Source: Puffinus mauretanicus
Taxonomy: Eukaryota; Chordata; Aves; Procellariiformes; Procellariidae
NCBI GenBank assembly: GCA_023333565.1
Contig: JAJKFH010000107.1
Span: forward strand, 102,560 to 166,559
Direction: 5' to 3'
Length of the DNA stretch: 64,000 nucleotides
The notes below the pieces were generated by a model. That model saw nothing but the letters and a program-made list of their open reading frames with translations. It did not search any database and was not told the origin of the DNA. How positions within the stretch are numbered: the first letter of the stretch is position 1; every line of letters begins with the position of its first letter. This document shows, piece by piece, positions 43,801 to 61,167 of the stretch. The position numbers and the translations under genes are program-made.

Positions 43801-46800
43801 GGTGAGCTCCGGCCAGTGACTTAGTGCTAAGCGCTGAATCCACAGGGATTATACCCAAAATAAAGCAGCGTGCAGCACAAACGTACAGCTGGAAGAAATC
43901 GCACTTTGCCAATTCTGCTGGTCAGAAGCCATTCTTGGGCTCGCTCTCAGCTTCAGCAAAGGGGTGAACTGGTTCCCCTACTCGCAACTCTCTAAAGGAC
44001 GAGTGTGGGATATAACTTATTGCAGGCTAAATAACCTTCCCTGCCCTCGAGGCTCGTTCATTTTATTTATGGGAAAATATGCTCGTTAATGCTCTTATCA
44101 CAGGAATGATCTAATCGGGGGGGAAAAGTCTCCTTTGAATATATCCATTTTAATGAGCTGCTGGGCGAAATGTTTAGGCAGGCAAAACTGACTCTGAACT
44201 CGTTTCTGACAGAGCAGATTCTGCACAGGTCTTAACGCTCATCCTGCTGGCATCTGTTTGTTTTGATAACATTTCCAAACGAAATTACGAGTTACAAAAA
44301 CTGAGCTGTACTGTGCACTTCCTTGTCCCTAAGGTTGACTGATCCAAGCACAATAGGAACTGAAGGAAAATAAGCCACCACCGTCCAGCTTGCCTTCCCA
44401 ACACAGAGGCTGTGAAAGTGGCCCATCCTGTAAAGAAACATCAGGTGGTGCTGAACTCTTCTGTAAGAGAAAAGAGAAGCTAAACAAAAAATAAACGAAT
44501 AAATCCACCACACAAAGGCTCCAGCAAGCGAGGGAAAGGGGTCAGCAGAGAAAGAAAACGTTCACGAAAGAATTCCAGAAAGCCGCTGCACACCGAAGCG
44601 CTGATTACATGTGATTGCAGGGGGGCTCGTTTTCTCAGGACCCATCTCTGCTTTCTCCCGTGCTAACAGGAAGGAAAGCGCTCGATCTCCTCTCCAAATT
44701 GAACTTCCCTCTGTGGCACTGCACCCTTTGCAAGAACCGGACTTTAATCACCTCTCATTAACTTGGGGAGGGGGAGTGGAGGGAGAGGAGGGGACCGAGA
44801 TGTGAGCTGCAGCTCGCCCAACGTAAACGAAACAGAAAATGGATTGTGGAAGGGAGGATGTTGCAATGTCTTCCATTTTATTGTTTTGTAACTACCTCTG
44901 AATTCCTCATGACCATTTGTTCATAACTGGCAGCAACACCCAGAGAAAAGTCAATAAAAAAAAAAAAATCAAGCTTGTGGAATTATTCTTAAATTACAGA
45001 ACCGTAACGACAAACTGCTCAAGCACACTTCTTTCCCCAGAAACATTAAGGTGCGATCCTCTGACGGTATCTTGTGTCTCCTGCTGTTGGTGAACCCGCT
45101 CTCTAGCTGACTGTATTTCCTCTTCTTACTTCAAACTTTTCCCCTCACCCCCACATTATTTTTATATGGAAACTGAACTGCAACGCCTGGTACGTTTGAT
45201 CCTGCAAACTTAAAGAAAACAACTCAGCACTTATCAGGTGACCAGCACTATGTTAGATTACATCCCTAAATCAGACAACGAGACTTTAAAGCATTTTAAG
45301 CATCTGTTACCTCATCTGCATTCAATACATAGTCCTCTTCATACCAGTTGTTTTTAAGTGAGAAAGCAGAGATCCAAAGTTTCTTTGGTAAGAAGTACAG
45401 GCATTGGTTGGCCTGACGAACTAGTGACTGCTTTCTTCTAGTTCAATATCTCACAAAGATCTTGGAAAATAAATTCTTCCCTGTGCTGGTAAACATCTAA
45501 GAATTCCGGCTTAACTTCGCAGTGGCATGCAGAATCTCCTTCCAGCACAAGTGGGTCTGCAGAAAACCTGACCTTCAAATCAAATCATTCTTGCAAAGAT
45601 GACAATGAAAATGAGGAGAGTTTTCCAGCTAGAAAAAGTGTTCTAATTACATGTCCCACAAAGATCAGAATAGATTCTAACACACCAAATAGCGTTTTTA
45701 GTGGGGGAGTATTTAAAATTAGATAACTGGTAGTTAACTGTTACCTGTAAGGAAATGAACCAGAAGTTCTAAGGAAGGAGATTTTATAGTCTGGCTCAAT
45801 TAAATTTTTTTTTTTTTTTTTACCATTTTTGGAGAGTTACTTAGTGTGAAATGCTATGTAAGGACTGCACATGCTTTAAAAGAGAGCTCGTTTTTCTTTC
45901 TGTTGTACTTCCCTAGTCAGCAAATCAGAGATACATTAATTCCCACGATGCTGCTAAATGTCATAAACATCTATTTCCACATTCAAGAAGAGCTATGACA
46001 GCATGATGCAGCTAAGCAGAAAATATACAGGGGTTTCTGCTACATGTCAAATACCAGTTTTTTCCATTCACCTTCACTGGAGCTGTTACTCCTCTAGAAC
46101 ATGGATGCAGGGGCTGCTTCAACGAAGCCCACTCTCCAATAGCCTCCTCAGTGGCAGAAAAACATACAGAAGCACTAATATCTGCAGCCATGTTATTTAG
46201 TTATGTTTTAATCACCTAAACAACAGAACAGTTTATCTTTCCTTCTCGAAATAAAAGATGTGTTACAACTATGGTATCAACGTGCAGGATTTCAGAACTA
46301 GCAAGTCTAATGAGTGTTTCAGGTCCTGTACATCTTTCTAAGCACTAGTTTTGTGTCATCTGATCACAAACACTTGCAAACCTGAAAACAGACAATGAAG
46401 AGGAAAGACATTCAGTCACTCATCCTGCCCATTTCTTGCTCTAACATCTGTTTACATCAGCTACCGGTTTTGAATTTGACTTTCACTCACTCCTGTGCTG
46501 CCATAAACTCTTCTTCCAATCTCGTATCTTTCAGAAAGTAAAAACTACAAAAGCTTGACAAAGCATCATTAACTGGTGATTTTGACTAATATTTGAGACC
46601 TCTTCTGCTAAAAGAAGCTGAAAAGCATGCTGAAACAAGCTAAAAAAGGAAATTCTAGAAAATGAAACTCCTTGGCTTTCCTCAACCTGAAACAATTTCA
46701 ATTCCGAACGTGGAGTTCAGTTGTGTTGCTTCTTCGGTACTTTCTCCATTAACAGGTCTGGTTATTGAGTAACTCTGTACAAGATATTTTCCCAGGTAAT

Positions 46801-49375
46801 TTCATACAGCCTAATTACTACGACCTGCTTGTATAAGAACACAGAACAACTGGGACTCGCTGCATGCTCTCCTCTGAGGAGTTCAGTAAGCAGTTCAGGA
46901 GAGAACTGATAGAAGCTCCCTGCTGCATCTCCTGCTTTGGGGACTACGCTGGTCCTTTGCAACATGTATTTTTTGGAGATGGGAAGGCTGTGGTAGTTGG
47001 GAGCCAGCGGAATGAGGGGGCCTTTGATAGTGTATTTGCGGACACCAGCATAGGACTTGGGATGAACTAGAGCCTCAGGACTTCGATGGACGAGATTCTC
47101 TATTTGCAATTGTCCATCTTTCCTCTGTGTTGAAAGCTACTGTGCCACAGCAGACGTGGGCAAGTAGGGATGGATGTCCACACATCAGCTGTTAGGGTCC
47201 ACTGCCCAGTGTATTAGATAATACCAGGTACTGAGATGGGTTTGGACTACGGTGCCAAACTAGGAATGCAGCTGGAGCAACCGAGACACCGACACACGGT
47301 TACTTCTGCCTGCTCTGCTGCCATGAGTAGGGTAATCATGGCAAAGCAGTGGTAAAAAAACAGCTGGAGATGGCAACATCTCAAACTGCCTCAGCTGGTA
47401 ATCCTGAAATTGTGAGTCAGAGGCTTCTCTGTGAGGATTTATGAATCACTGTCACTGCTAAACTGGAAGTCAGGCTATCTCAGCAAAACTGCAGCTGGAA
47501 CTAATCCCAGACAATATTTAATGCACAAAACCAAAACAGGTTGATTGGGCTTTTTGCAGACTACAGAGCCCCACAGCGTTATCTGGGTCACTCAACTGTA
47601 AAATGGAATGATGGCCCATTGAGATGACAGGTATCCAAAGGGCAAAGCTGTTTCCAGAGCCACAGTAAAGAGGAAAGCAGCTGCAAGGATGATGTCCTCT
47701 GACACAGTGCCATTATAAGGAATTAGTCGGATTACTACATAAATAATAAATGCCGTTATTAGAAATAATGAAACCTTTCACAAAATGCTAAGGCAGTCCT
47801 TCCATCAACTAACATATTCATTCCTCCATCAGGAAAACCTTTCTAAAACAACAAAACATGAATTACTAAATCTTCTCTGATGTGCTTCATTTGGTCCGGA
47901 TATTCCTGAATTGCAGCTATCCTATTGTTTCAAGTTGGTCTCTGGGTAATGAATTAAATCAGTCAGTTTCCCCTCCATAAATCAAGAGCCAAATCTAGAG
48001 AGCTGGGTGAAAGCAAGCACTAATGTCTCAGTTATGCTGTGTTCTGGGAGCAAAGTGCAGATACCTGCAGCAGCAAAAGGATTTTTCTCTCATACCTCTT
48101 ACTTACCATGACTCCCAGACTAGTTACTGGCTGCTGGCCAGGCTAGGCTCCTCATCTAAGCTGCAGGAGAACAGTCAGTGTTTTCTTATACACTTTGTTT
48201 CATCATAGTCAATCAGAGCAGTTTCAGGACACAGAAGGTGGGTGGGGATTTAGACACTTACTCTTGTGCAAAGTGGAACGAATCAATGGAATATCCATGT
48301 GCGCTGAGCTCCTTGATGGGAATATTTTAAAGCAAATAAAAATAAGATAGATAGTAAAAAAAAAAAAAAAAAAAAGCCCAAATGCAGCTATGGTACCTGA
48401 AGGCAATCAAATAAGCGTGTCGTTGCTTGAGTTGAATGAAAAAAATACAGCCATCTACAAATTTTTGTTTTAGAAAAACATGATTTTGAAAATCATTACA
48501 ACGTATCTTTAGGGGTTTTCTTTGGCTCTATAAACACCTTTTCCCACTTAATTTACAAGGCATACCTGACTGCAAACTCAATTGAGCATAATTTAAACTA
48601 TTATTTTGAGCTTTCTTTCCATATAGGATAAGATCCACTGTTTAGGATGTGCCCTGACTTCTGTGATGTGCTTCTGACTTACTTTCAGAAAAGGCATGGT
48701 GTCGCCTAATATGTAACAGGCTGAAATGTTCAGAAATGGCTGAGTCAAAGATCTCCTGTCATGGAAATCATAACCTATTTACCTTTTGTACACATTTGCA
48801 GCTTTTAAGATGAATTTTGAAGACTGCACCCCCAAGGGATGAATCTGTCTTTTCATCAATATTGTCCAAAAGAGAAACGGGGTGTCTGATTTTGAAATTC
48901 ACATCCTTTCCTCCAGACCTTCCTCTTGCCGTGGGGCTGCAGAAAGACCCAACCCTGCCCCAAGCCTCGGATTTCCAAAACCCTTGCAGGAGATGAAAAG
49001 CAGAGCGCTACGCCGTCAGGGGAGCGATATGGGCTGTTTGTTATGGGGGTGTGGATGCAGACCAACTTCTGCTATATAAATAACCAGGATTTACTCACTT
49101 CCTCACCAAGATGCAGCACAAAGCCTTTTTCCGTTTAAAAGATTACCACCAACCATTCCCCATTCCCCAGACAACCGAAGCTACAAATTACTGCACAACA
49201 CCCCGGCCGAAGGAAACTGGGAGATGTTGCAGCTGGAGGCGGGAGCATGGCCCAAAACGTGCACCCCAAAACAGGCTCACGACTTCAGCCCGTCCTTTTA
49301 GGGTCCCTCTCCAGGGATTTTCTTGTTTTTTTAATTAAAGTTTCTCTCAGCAACCAGCCGACAAACGCCTTGCGT
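40815..49375. other. AT-rich intergenic DNA upstream of OAZ1, no gene seen
   Basis: Open frames are short and unrelated. Homopolymer runs occur (for example about 20 A at 48356-48375). Two MIR-like scraps are possible: 41720-41775, with GCCTCAGTTTCCCAATCCAC, and 47581-47625, with CTCAACTGTAAAATGGAATG. Both are only weakly supported. The segment 41930-42280 is rich in ATTA/TAAT cores and could be regulatory. Confidence 0.45.
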
Positions 49376-50164
49376 GACAGCTCTGAAGGCGGCGATGCCC
49401 CCTCAGGCCCACTGCTCCCCACAGGAGGCCCCGCTGCCGCCGCCGCCCCCCTGCTCCCTCCACCAGCGAGCGGGCAGCCCCAGGGCCGTAAAGCCCGGCC
49501 GTCCCGAGGTCGTACGGAGACCCCGACCCTCCCGCCCCAGCCGCCGCCCGCCGAGCCCCTCTCCTCCCCTCACGCCCGCCTGCTCGGCGCTGAGGAACGC
49601 TCCCCGCCCGCCACCACCCCGCTCCTCCCCCCGCCGGCGCATGCGCGAGGCCGGGGCTGGCCCCTCCCCTCCTCCACCATTACCTCAGCCAGGCGGGGGC
49701 GCGGACGCGGGACTCGAACCGGCGACTCTAAGGCGAGTGAAGGCTGCGGCGCCGCGCTGAGGCCTCCCGGCCGAACCCCGCCAGACCCCGCCCACCCACA
49801 GCAAGCGTAGCCAATCAGAGACCGCTATTCCCCCCCTCCCCATCTTGACGCCCTTCTAACCAATACTGAACCCCGTCACGCTGCCAGCCAATAGGGAAAG
49901 AGCTTGCTGTTCCGCCCTCCGCTCTCCCTTCAGCCAATGGAAAGGGAGACTTTCTAAGGGACAGTCGAGGCGTTCATCGGACGGGAGCTCTTTCCCGATC
50001 GGGGGCGTGGCCCGCCCCGTGGGGCGCTACCGTGGCGGGGGGCGTGGCCTGGGAAGGCTATATAAGGACCCACTGCAGCAGCGGTGCCATTTTGTGTAGC
50101 AGCGCCTGGAGAGCGGCCGGCGGGAGGCGGCGGAGGGTTTCGGGGTTCGGACCAGAGCGGCCGG

Positions 50165-53968
<3,804 letters not shown>

Positions 53969-54157
53969 ATTGCAATGTTTGCCTCTTAGAGCTTTCTTGT
54001 TGTCTATAAAGATGATTCTGTAGAAATTTTGTCAACATCTATTACAGTATATATAACTCTGTATGAAACATTGTGACCAACTGCTCTGGTGGTGAGATGT
54101 TGAAAATTTCAGACTCCACATCTTTTTCTGGATTTGTGCGCATGTTGTGGTTGTGCA

Positions 54158-54247
54158 AATAAATGCTCCCTCCAAATTAGCAGTATATTTCTTGAAGTTT
54201 AATATTGTGTTTGTGATACTGAAGTATTTGCTTTAATTCTAAATAAA
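54158..54247 (+). terminator. OAZ1: OAZ1 tandem polyadenylation signals
   Basis: AATAAA at 54158-54163 (190 bp after the stop) and a second at 54242-54247, each followed by T-rich DNA. Either or both may be used. Confidence 0.7.
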
Positions 54248-54259
54248 AATTTATATTTT

Positions 54260-57120
54260 ACTTTTTATTGCTGGTTTAAGCTGTTTAAGACTTGCACTCT
54301 GAAGAGATGGCTCTGGAACTGCCCTAACCATTAAAGCTGCAGGTATGGAAAGGTGTTGGTCATTCTTTGCTTGGCTGGAACTCATGGCTATGATCTACCC
54401 GGACTTGAAATAATCTAGCAATCCTAAAAGCCTATTTTAGTGAAATAATTAGCAGGTTGTCCATTCCCACTGGTAATTAGGATCACTGCATCCCTGCTCT
54501 GTCAAGTGTTTCATAGGATACTTCAGGGCATGTGTTAGTTGGAAGGTCACAAGTGAAATACTGAGAAGGACAGCTCAAGGTGCCTTGAGCTTCAAGTGTC
54601 TTTGAGTAGCAAATATGCCACTTTGATACCTGAAGTCTCAATGTTACTAGTGACAGCGGACTCTTACGCTAGCGTGTGTTAAGCACGCAGGATGGCTTGA
54701 CGGGTTCTTTGGCTGTGATCTAGGCAGGCTTGTGGTACTTCTCTAGCTAAATACTGTCATTGAGGCTGGGTGGCCTCCAGAACAGGAGCTACAACTGTCC
54801 TGGGGAGACAGGTTGGGGCTGAAGTGTAAGGAGAAGGGGTCATTGTTAAGCAGTGCCTGTTGTTGGAGTCTGCAGACATCTATTAGTGTTTAGGCTACTG
54901 AACAGAAGGGAGAATGGCTGCTTGTGTAGTGCTAGAATTAACAAAACCTGTGCTGAAGGTATGGGAGAGAAGTCTCCAAAGGGCTGTGCTTTAAAGCATT
55001 GTATTTCATTTTTTCTTCAGTACTCGACACTTCCAGCTTTGGAGGCTTGTTTGGCACCATTTGAGCTGATTAATCTTTCCTCTGTAAAACCTTGGAGCTG
55101 TGAATCCCTGCGATGGGCTATTTTACCAGGTGGTTGCTGTGAGTCAGGGTAAATAGACGCACATGATCTTCCTGAGTGTGTGCTCTGCCAGGGACCCAGC
55201 ATTCCCACGGAGCTTGGCTTTAGGAGCTCTGTACAGTGTGAAATGTTGTGTGCAAGTGAGGGGGTCTAAGGATCACCCCACAGGTCATCACTGGGCAGAT
55301 GTTCTGGGCTGAGCAGTACTGGAATCGCATGGAATACACCAATATGTAATCCCTGAACTTCCCTTCTTGGAGCCGGAGCAGGGAGCAGATCCCAGCACAA
55401 AGTAATCCAGAGGGATGGATGGCACCATGCTCCCAGAGAGCCTGTTGTTAAATTAGCAACACAGTGACAGGTGGATGTTCTTGATGGTCTGTTTAATTGG
55501 GTTCAGATATTTATATCGGCCTCTCACTAATGCTGCCCCAGCTTGGGCTGTGCTCTGCTCCTTGGGTCCTGGGGTACAGCACGTAGCACAGCCGTCACCT
55601 CTGCCGGGACCAAGGCTCCTGGCTGCGCTGCAGCCCAGTGAATGCGAGAGGTCTCCTTCCCACAGGTCTCTTGCCAGTTTTTTTGTGGCCACACAATTGT
55701 GCTCTTCATGTGGGTTTTTTTGGAAAGCTGTGAACTTGCTGTTCTTGGTGTGCCAAAGGCCAGCAAAGAGGAGGTGGGCATGACCAGGGAGAGGGTGTTC
55801 CTCCTGTACTCAACAGGCTGGCAAAGGTCTGAAGTTCATAAACTGGTTCCCTAGAGAAATTCTTTTCCTCTGTGATGCTGTGCCTGTGCTGCTGTCTGCT
55901 TTCCATAGGGATGTGCGAGTGTGGAGATGTACATGGTCCTGCCTTGAAGGCCATCATCCCCTGTAGATGTTTCACTGACCTTGGGTGCTCCAAGCTGCTC
56001 CTGGCAGAAGGGGAAGAGGTCACCCAAGGTGGAAACCAGCAAGGGGGTGCTCGGAGGTGCTGACCTGGGGCTGGGGTGGGCCTGCAGGCGCTGGCAGAAG
56101 CAGGTTTTGTCTTTGTTTTTCCAGGATCAGATGCCCAAGGTGGCTTTGGGCGAGCTGCTGCCGTGCTACGGGCTTTACTGCCATCTTGTAGCCACTCAAG
56201 ATACTACAGGAGAAGTGTTGGGGACTGCAGGGCAACCTGTCCTGCATGTTTTTGGCCCAAAAGCCCACACTGAAATTTGAACAACATTTCCGTGGACCGG
56301 CCATGCTTGGGTGGTGACCGTGTCAGGGTTTGTGTGGCCGGGGGGCTTGTTCGGTCCCCCACTTCACTCGTCCAGCCTCAGCGGGGAGGCCGCACTGCCG
56401 GGTTTGGGTGTTGCTCTGGGAGGGAATGGTCCCCCACCATGCACGGAGCCTCGCACAGAGGGGCTGTGGTCTCGGCTGGGTCTGTGGCCCTGCTGCAGCC
56501 CAGAAGATGAGGCTGCTCCTGCCCAGGCTCAGCGGGCAGGGCAGGAGGCAGAAACCCACTGACTGGGCGAGCTGGGTGCGTCTGGTTTCATCTTGGAGGG
56601 TCACAGCTCGGTTTACCAGGGTTTTTTTTGAGCTCAGGGACTCCTAAGAGGAATCCTCCCCGATCCAGCCGTGCCACCGGCTCTGGTGACTGGTGTGGCA
56701 CTGCCCATGTCCATGGGCACGCCGGGGCTGCCCCAGCGGTAGCCCAGGAAGGTCTGTCCCGCTGTGTGCAGAGCCCAGGGAGCTGCTCTTGCTGCTGTCA
56801 GGTGAGAGCTGCAAGTGGATTAACAATTACTTAATTAATAATAATATAAATGACCTCAGCAGGGCCTTGCATAGCATTCCACTGCGATGGTCACCTGGCA
56901 TCTGCATGGGTTTGGGGACCAGGGTGCAGGTCCCGCGTGGTGCTGCATGTTTTATACCAAGCAGCCGTAAACTGACCCGAGCTATTTACTAGATGCCATC
57001 GAGGCTGTTCTGGCTAATCACTGCCGGGCAATGAAGTTTGGCTTTGTGTTTCTCCCTGAATACATCACCGGGGTGTGTAACACTGTCGAAGAAGCACACA
57101 AAGGACCAGTATTTAAGAGG
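54260..57120. other. OAZ1-PEAK3 intergenic DNA, no gene seen
   Basis: Open frames of up to about 100 codons occur on both strands but show no family resemblance and no supported splice model. This is the spacer between a tandem-left gene and a convergent gene. Confidence 0.5.
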
Positions 57121-57133
57121 CTCAGCTTTGGGT

Positions 57134-57139
57134 TTTATT
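57134..57139 (-). terminator. PEAK3: Candidate PEAK3 polyadenylation signal (AATAAA on minus strand)
   Basis: TTTATT on the plus strand, about 580 bp past the PEAK3 stop on the minus strand. It reads CAATAAAACC in the transcript direction. Confidence 0.45.
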
Positions 57140-57717
57140 GAAGCTGTGTGGCTGTTGTATTTCCCCCTTTAAAATGTCATTTATATTTGTGACTATGCCA
57201 GAAACTGTTTCTAGAAAGAGCAGGCTGTATGAGGTATTGTATTTCTCCTTTGCTAACGGTGCGTTAAGGTGAGCTGTAATGTGTGGTTTTGCTTTGTTAT
57301 TTAAAACAGCGAAAGCCTCGTGGCTGCAGGAGGGATCTGAGGGGGTTTTGTGCGAAGTCTAAGTCCTGTAAACTTTACTCGGGATAATCAGCCACTAAAT
57401 TGGCGCTCGATCCTGTGGCTTCCATCCAGCTGTCTTTCCTGAGATGCTCCGATAAACTGGACTCACAGCATCAAACAAAAATCGGCCGAGGGTGTAAAAA
57501 CACACCCTGCATTGTGGGAGCCACGGGTGGGAGTTTGGTCCCAGATTCATCATTCATGTGTTGTGGGGGAAGCGGGTTTGGGTTTACAAACAGAGTTTTC
57601 CCAGCCAGGACCAGCTTGGGTTCCTTGCGGGAGACGGCAGCTGGTGGATTTGGCCAAGTCCCCATGGGCTCTTGGCTTTGGGGAGATCTTTTGTGTGGGC
57701 TGAACTTCAGCTTGCCT

Positions 57718-60337
57718 TTAGGGAGTGTAGAGAGCCTGGGTGACTTGGTAGAGCATGTGTTCGGTGACCTCCTTGAAGTACTGGCAGCACAGCCATTCCT
57801 CGAGGCCGGGGCTCGCCCCTGCCCCAGCTGAATTCTCCGCAAACTTCAGGAGCAGCAGAGCCCTCTTCACCTCCACCCAGCTCCAGAGCAGGGTGAGGGT
57901 CTTCTTGCTCCTGGCGAAGAGCTCCTGGCGAGGCCCCCAGAGCAGGACCTGCAGGATGCTCCTTGCCTGCTTGATGGAGATCCTCTTGCAGGGATCTCTG
58001 TGGAGAAGCAGCATGGCCAGACGCTTGAGTCCCGTGGAATAGATGGACAGGGAGGGGATTTCAGGAAGTCTATTGCTTCTGAACCCCAAGGCGTTTTCCA
58101 GAGAGATATCCACATGCAAGATCTGATAGATCAGCATGCCTACATTCAGCTCATCTGCCACTGGGGAGGGTGGTGCAGCAAACCCCTTGGTCCAGACCTG
58201 CTCTTGGCTGGTAGAACAAGGTCTTTGTTTGTCTTTAACCTTGAAGAAGCTGCTGATGAGCAGCCTTGGAAGGGACAGGGATGCCTCCTTGCCTTCCTGC
58301 CTCTGGGGAGGACACGGGCACTGCACTAGCAGCAGGTTCTCTGGGCAGAGGTCCCCCTGCCCCACGTTCTGCACCTGGAGGTGCTCCAGCCCCAAGCACA
58401 CCTGCAGGAGGAGGAGGCAAGCCAGGCGTTCGTAGTGCCCAGGGCTGTTCCTGTGCAAACCATGGGATGCCTTCACAAAGCCCGCCAGGGTCTGGTAAGG
58501 AACCTCAGGAGAAATAAGGACCTGCAGGACAGGGCGGGTGGCAAGACGGGCTGGCTCCTCTCCAGAAGGGGACCGACTCTGCTCCCCAGGGCTTCCCGGG
58601 AGCACTAGCTCCCAAGGGAGGCATTCGGTGAAGTGGCCGATCAGGCTCTGGATGCTGCAGTGTGCCCCGAGGGAGCTCTGCGTCCCCAGGCTGGCGCAGC
58701 CCGGCTTGGGGACCTGCAAGGAGAGACATGGCATGGCCAGCTGCGCGAGGATGGAGCCACGGGGTGCGTTGTCCTGGGCCAGGCCACCGCCTCAGCTCAG
58801 GGGCCAGCAGTCCGACCCACGCACGGTGCTGCACTCCCTCAGCACCCTCTGAACTTACTGGTGCCTGCTGGAATGGTTTTGAGCAAGAAATGGGAATGGG
58901 GGGGAGGTGTAGGTGAGCTGCAAAGCTACTTTGATGGGTCTCATCCTGCATTGCCTGAGGACCCAGCTCTGCTCCAGCCTCTATTTTGCGTCCACTGCTC
59001 CCTCTAGACCACTTGCCAGGGTATCTTCCCCAGTGGTGCTGTTTTCCTTAACATGTCCTTTGGACCCGTGGGAGCTGTTGCCCTCGCCTCCCCAGCTGCG
59101 CTGTCTCATTTAGCAAATGCAGAAGTAGGTGCAGAAAGGGGAACCGCCTGCCTGATGGGTGTCAGTGGAAAAGCCAACGCTCCCAGTTCATGCTTGCCTG
59201 CAGCCACCGCAGCCCCCCGGGAGCCAACTCCCTCTGCACCACCTGGGGCATTTTCCCCAATTCCCTGCTTACCTTGGCTGCAAACACCAGCTGGGTTTGC
59301 TCAAAAGTGAAGCCCACTCGGAAATACCAAGCCTCCCTGCTTTCGCAGCATGGCTCCTGGTCCAGGGTGCTGAGCGCTGCCCAGCTCTTCCCCGCCAGCT
59401 CTGCCTCCAGCAGCTGCTGCCGCTCCTCCGGCATCACAAACTCCTCCTGGATGCGAGCTGAGAGCCGGGCCAGGGCGACCGCCTGGCACCCCAACACCAC
59501 CCCACACACCCCGGCCAGGCTCTCCAGGGACTGCAGGAGCTGCCCCAGCTCCCCGTCCACCGTCCCGAACGTCAGCTCCGCTGGGCTGGGTGTTGGGGAT
59601 TTTTGCTGGCTGCTCCAGGCTACTGGTTCCCCCAGGCTTTGGGACTTGGTCAGGGGCTTCTTGGGTCCCCAGGAGGGTCTGTCCCGTGGGGGGATGGAGC
59701 TGGGAGCCCCCTCCTCGTGCCGCGGATGGGATGGTGGGGTGTTGTGGAGGATGCTGCTGGCCCGTGGTGTGGGGTCACCCTGACAGTGCTGGGATGGCCC
59801 CTGCTCCGGGAGAGACTCCGCTCGCTGGAGCTGCTTTTTTGGCAATGGGGGAGGCAGGGCGTCCCGGTCGGGCTGAGAGGGGGATGTCCCGGCTCCTTCC
59901 CCTCGGCTAGCCTTGCGGGGGACGAGGTGGGCTCGCAGCTCTCCTGGGGAGGGAGGAAGAGACACGGCAGGGCTGAGATTTCCCCGAGGGGCGAGCAGGG
60001 GGGGAGAAAGTGGGAGATGGAGCGGGATGGGGGTACAAGCATGTCGTTATCTGCCCCACTGCATATTCCAGCCCCAAAGCGATGCCCAACGCCAGCTGGA
60101 GGGGGTCACAACCGGGTGCCGCAGGAGGAAGACGGGGACAGCAGCGGGGTTTGTCCCCACCATCCGAGCTGACACCTCGGCAGGCAGGAGGGCAGCAGGG
60201 TCGGGGTGTCACTCACCCACGTTGCTGTAGATAAGGGCCGAGTCGGGGGGTAGATGTGGGTGGCCCCCTGGGGTGTCCGGCATGGGGGCGGGTGGTCCAG
60301 GGGCACCCAGGTCCAGGCTGCCGCAGTGGGTGCGCAT
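57718..60337 (-). CDS. PEAK3: PEAK3 (C19orf35-like), scaffold pseudokinase
   Basis: PEAK-family scaffold that in mammals dimerises and recruits GRB2, CRK and 14-3-3 without kinase activity. Coding exons on the minus strand: 60217-60337, 59273-59943, 57718-58713, giving 595 aa (human about 473). The ATG at 60337 has A at -3; an in-frame second ATG at 60283 would fit the human length better. Motifs: IYSN near residue 37 (pYxN, GRB2-SH2 type), PPPLPKK (CRK SH3 type), RAESLP and KSQSLG (14-3-3-like), all in the 59273-59943 exon or just before it. The last exon is the pseudokinase domain: QGDLCPENLLLV near residue 385 stands in for the HRD loop (Asp kept, Lys changed to Cys), and LLISSFFKV lies where DFG would be, so metal binding should be lost. 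C-terminal helices (GLEEWLCCQYFKEVTEHMLY) fit the PEAK dimerisation module. The neighbour order OAZ1-PEAK3 matches human. Confidence 0.92.
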
Positions 60338-61167
60338 GGTGCCCCGCGCCTGCACGAGGGCCCTGCATGGAGCCGGGAGTCAGCGCTCGCTCCCCCGGGG
60401 GGTTTCCAACTCCTTTCAGTGCCGGCTCAGGGGAATAATAAGGAGAAAGGGGAAGCGGTGGCCTGGGGAGCCCTGGCTGCCTTGGTTTTGGGACAAAAGA
60501 TGGGGAGTTTGGTGGCCCAGTGACTCCAGCTCCTGCACTGGGGAGGTCCTGGGGGTGCTCCTGCTCCTGAGGGGTGGGGGCTGCCTTGGGGGCTTCACAT
60601 GTGCTGGTTCACACCCGCACGGCTATGGGGGGGGGTGCACACACACGGGGTCATGTCTGCCCTGCAGTCCCTGTTGGGAGGCTGCGAGGAGAACACAATG
60701 GTGGGAGAGGTGTGGGATGAGAGCAGGAAAAACCTTTGACACCCCCCGGCCCGGGTCTGGCGGGGGGAAGAGGACAGGGGGGTCTGTGCATAGGGAGGGA
60801 AAAGCAGAGAGCCTGAAAGGAGGAGCGCAGCGGGAAAGAGCCGTCCGCAGCCCCAGCTGGGGTTTCGCTTCCCCGTCCTGCCCAGGCTCAGCACAAATCT
60901 GCAGCTCTGACCCTGCCGCCACAAGCAGTACCGAAACCACCGTGGCTTTCTTTAAAAACTCCGGTTTCTGCTGGGGACATCACTCGCTGTGCAACTGCAG
61001 GCTTTGCCCCCTTTTTGGCCCACCTCGACCTCCCCGTTACCCCCCAGGGACCCGGGGATTATTGCCCTGCCTCTTGCCACGGTGCAAAGCGTTGGGCTGA
61101 AGCCGCCTTGCCGGGGTGCTGCTGGGAAGCTTCTTTTTTGGGCCCCATTTGCGGAGCGGTTTGTTAC

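Noticed and set aside
49685..49760. B-box-like GGTTCGAGTCC on the minus strand suggesting a tRNA gene
   Set aside because: The flanks do not form an anticodon stem, D-arm or acceptor stem; the T-stem has a mismatch. It lies in the OAZ1 CpG island.
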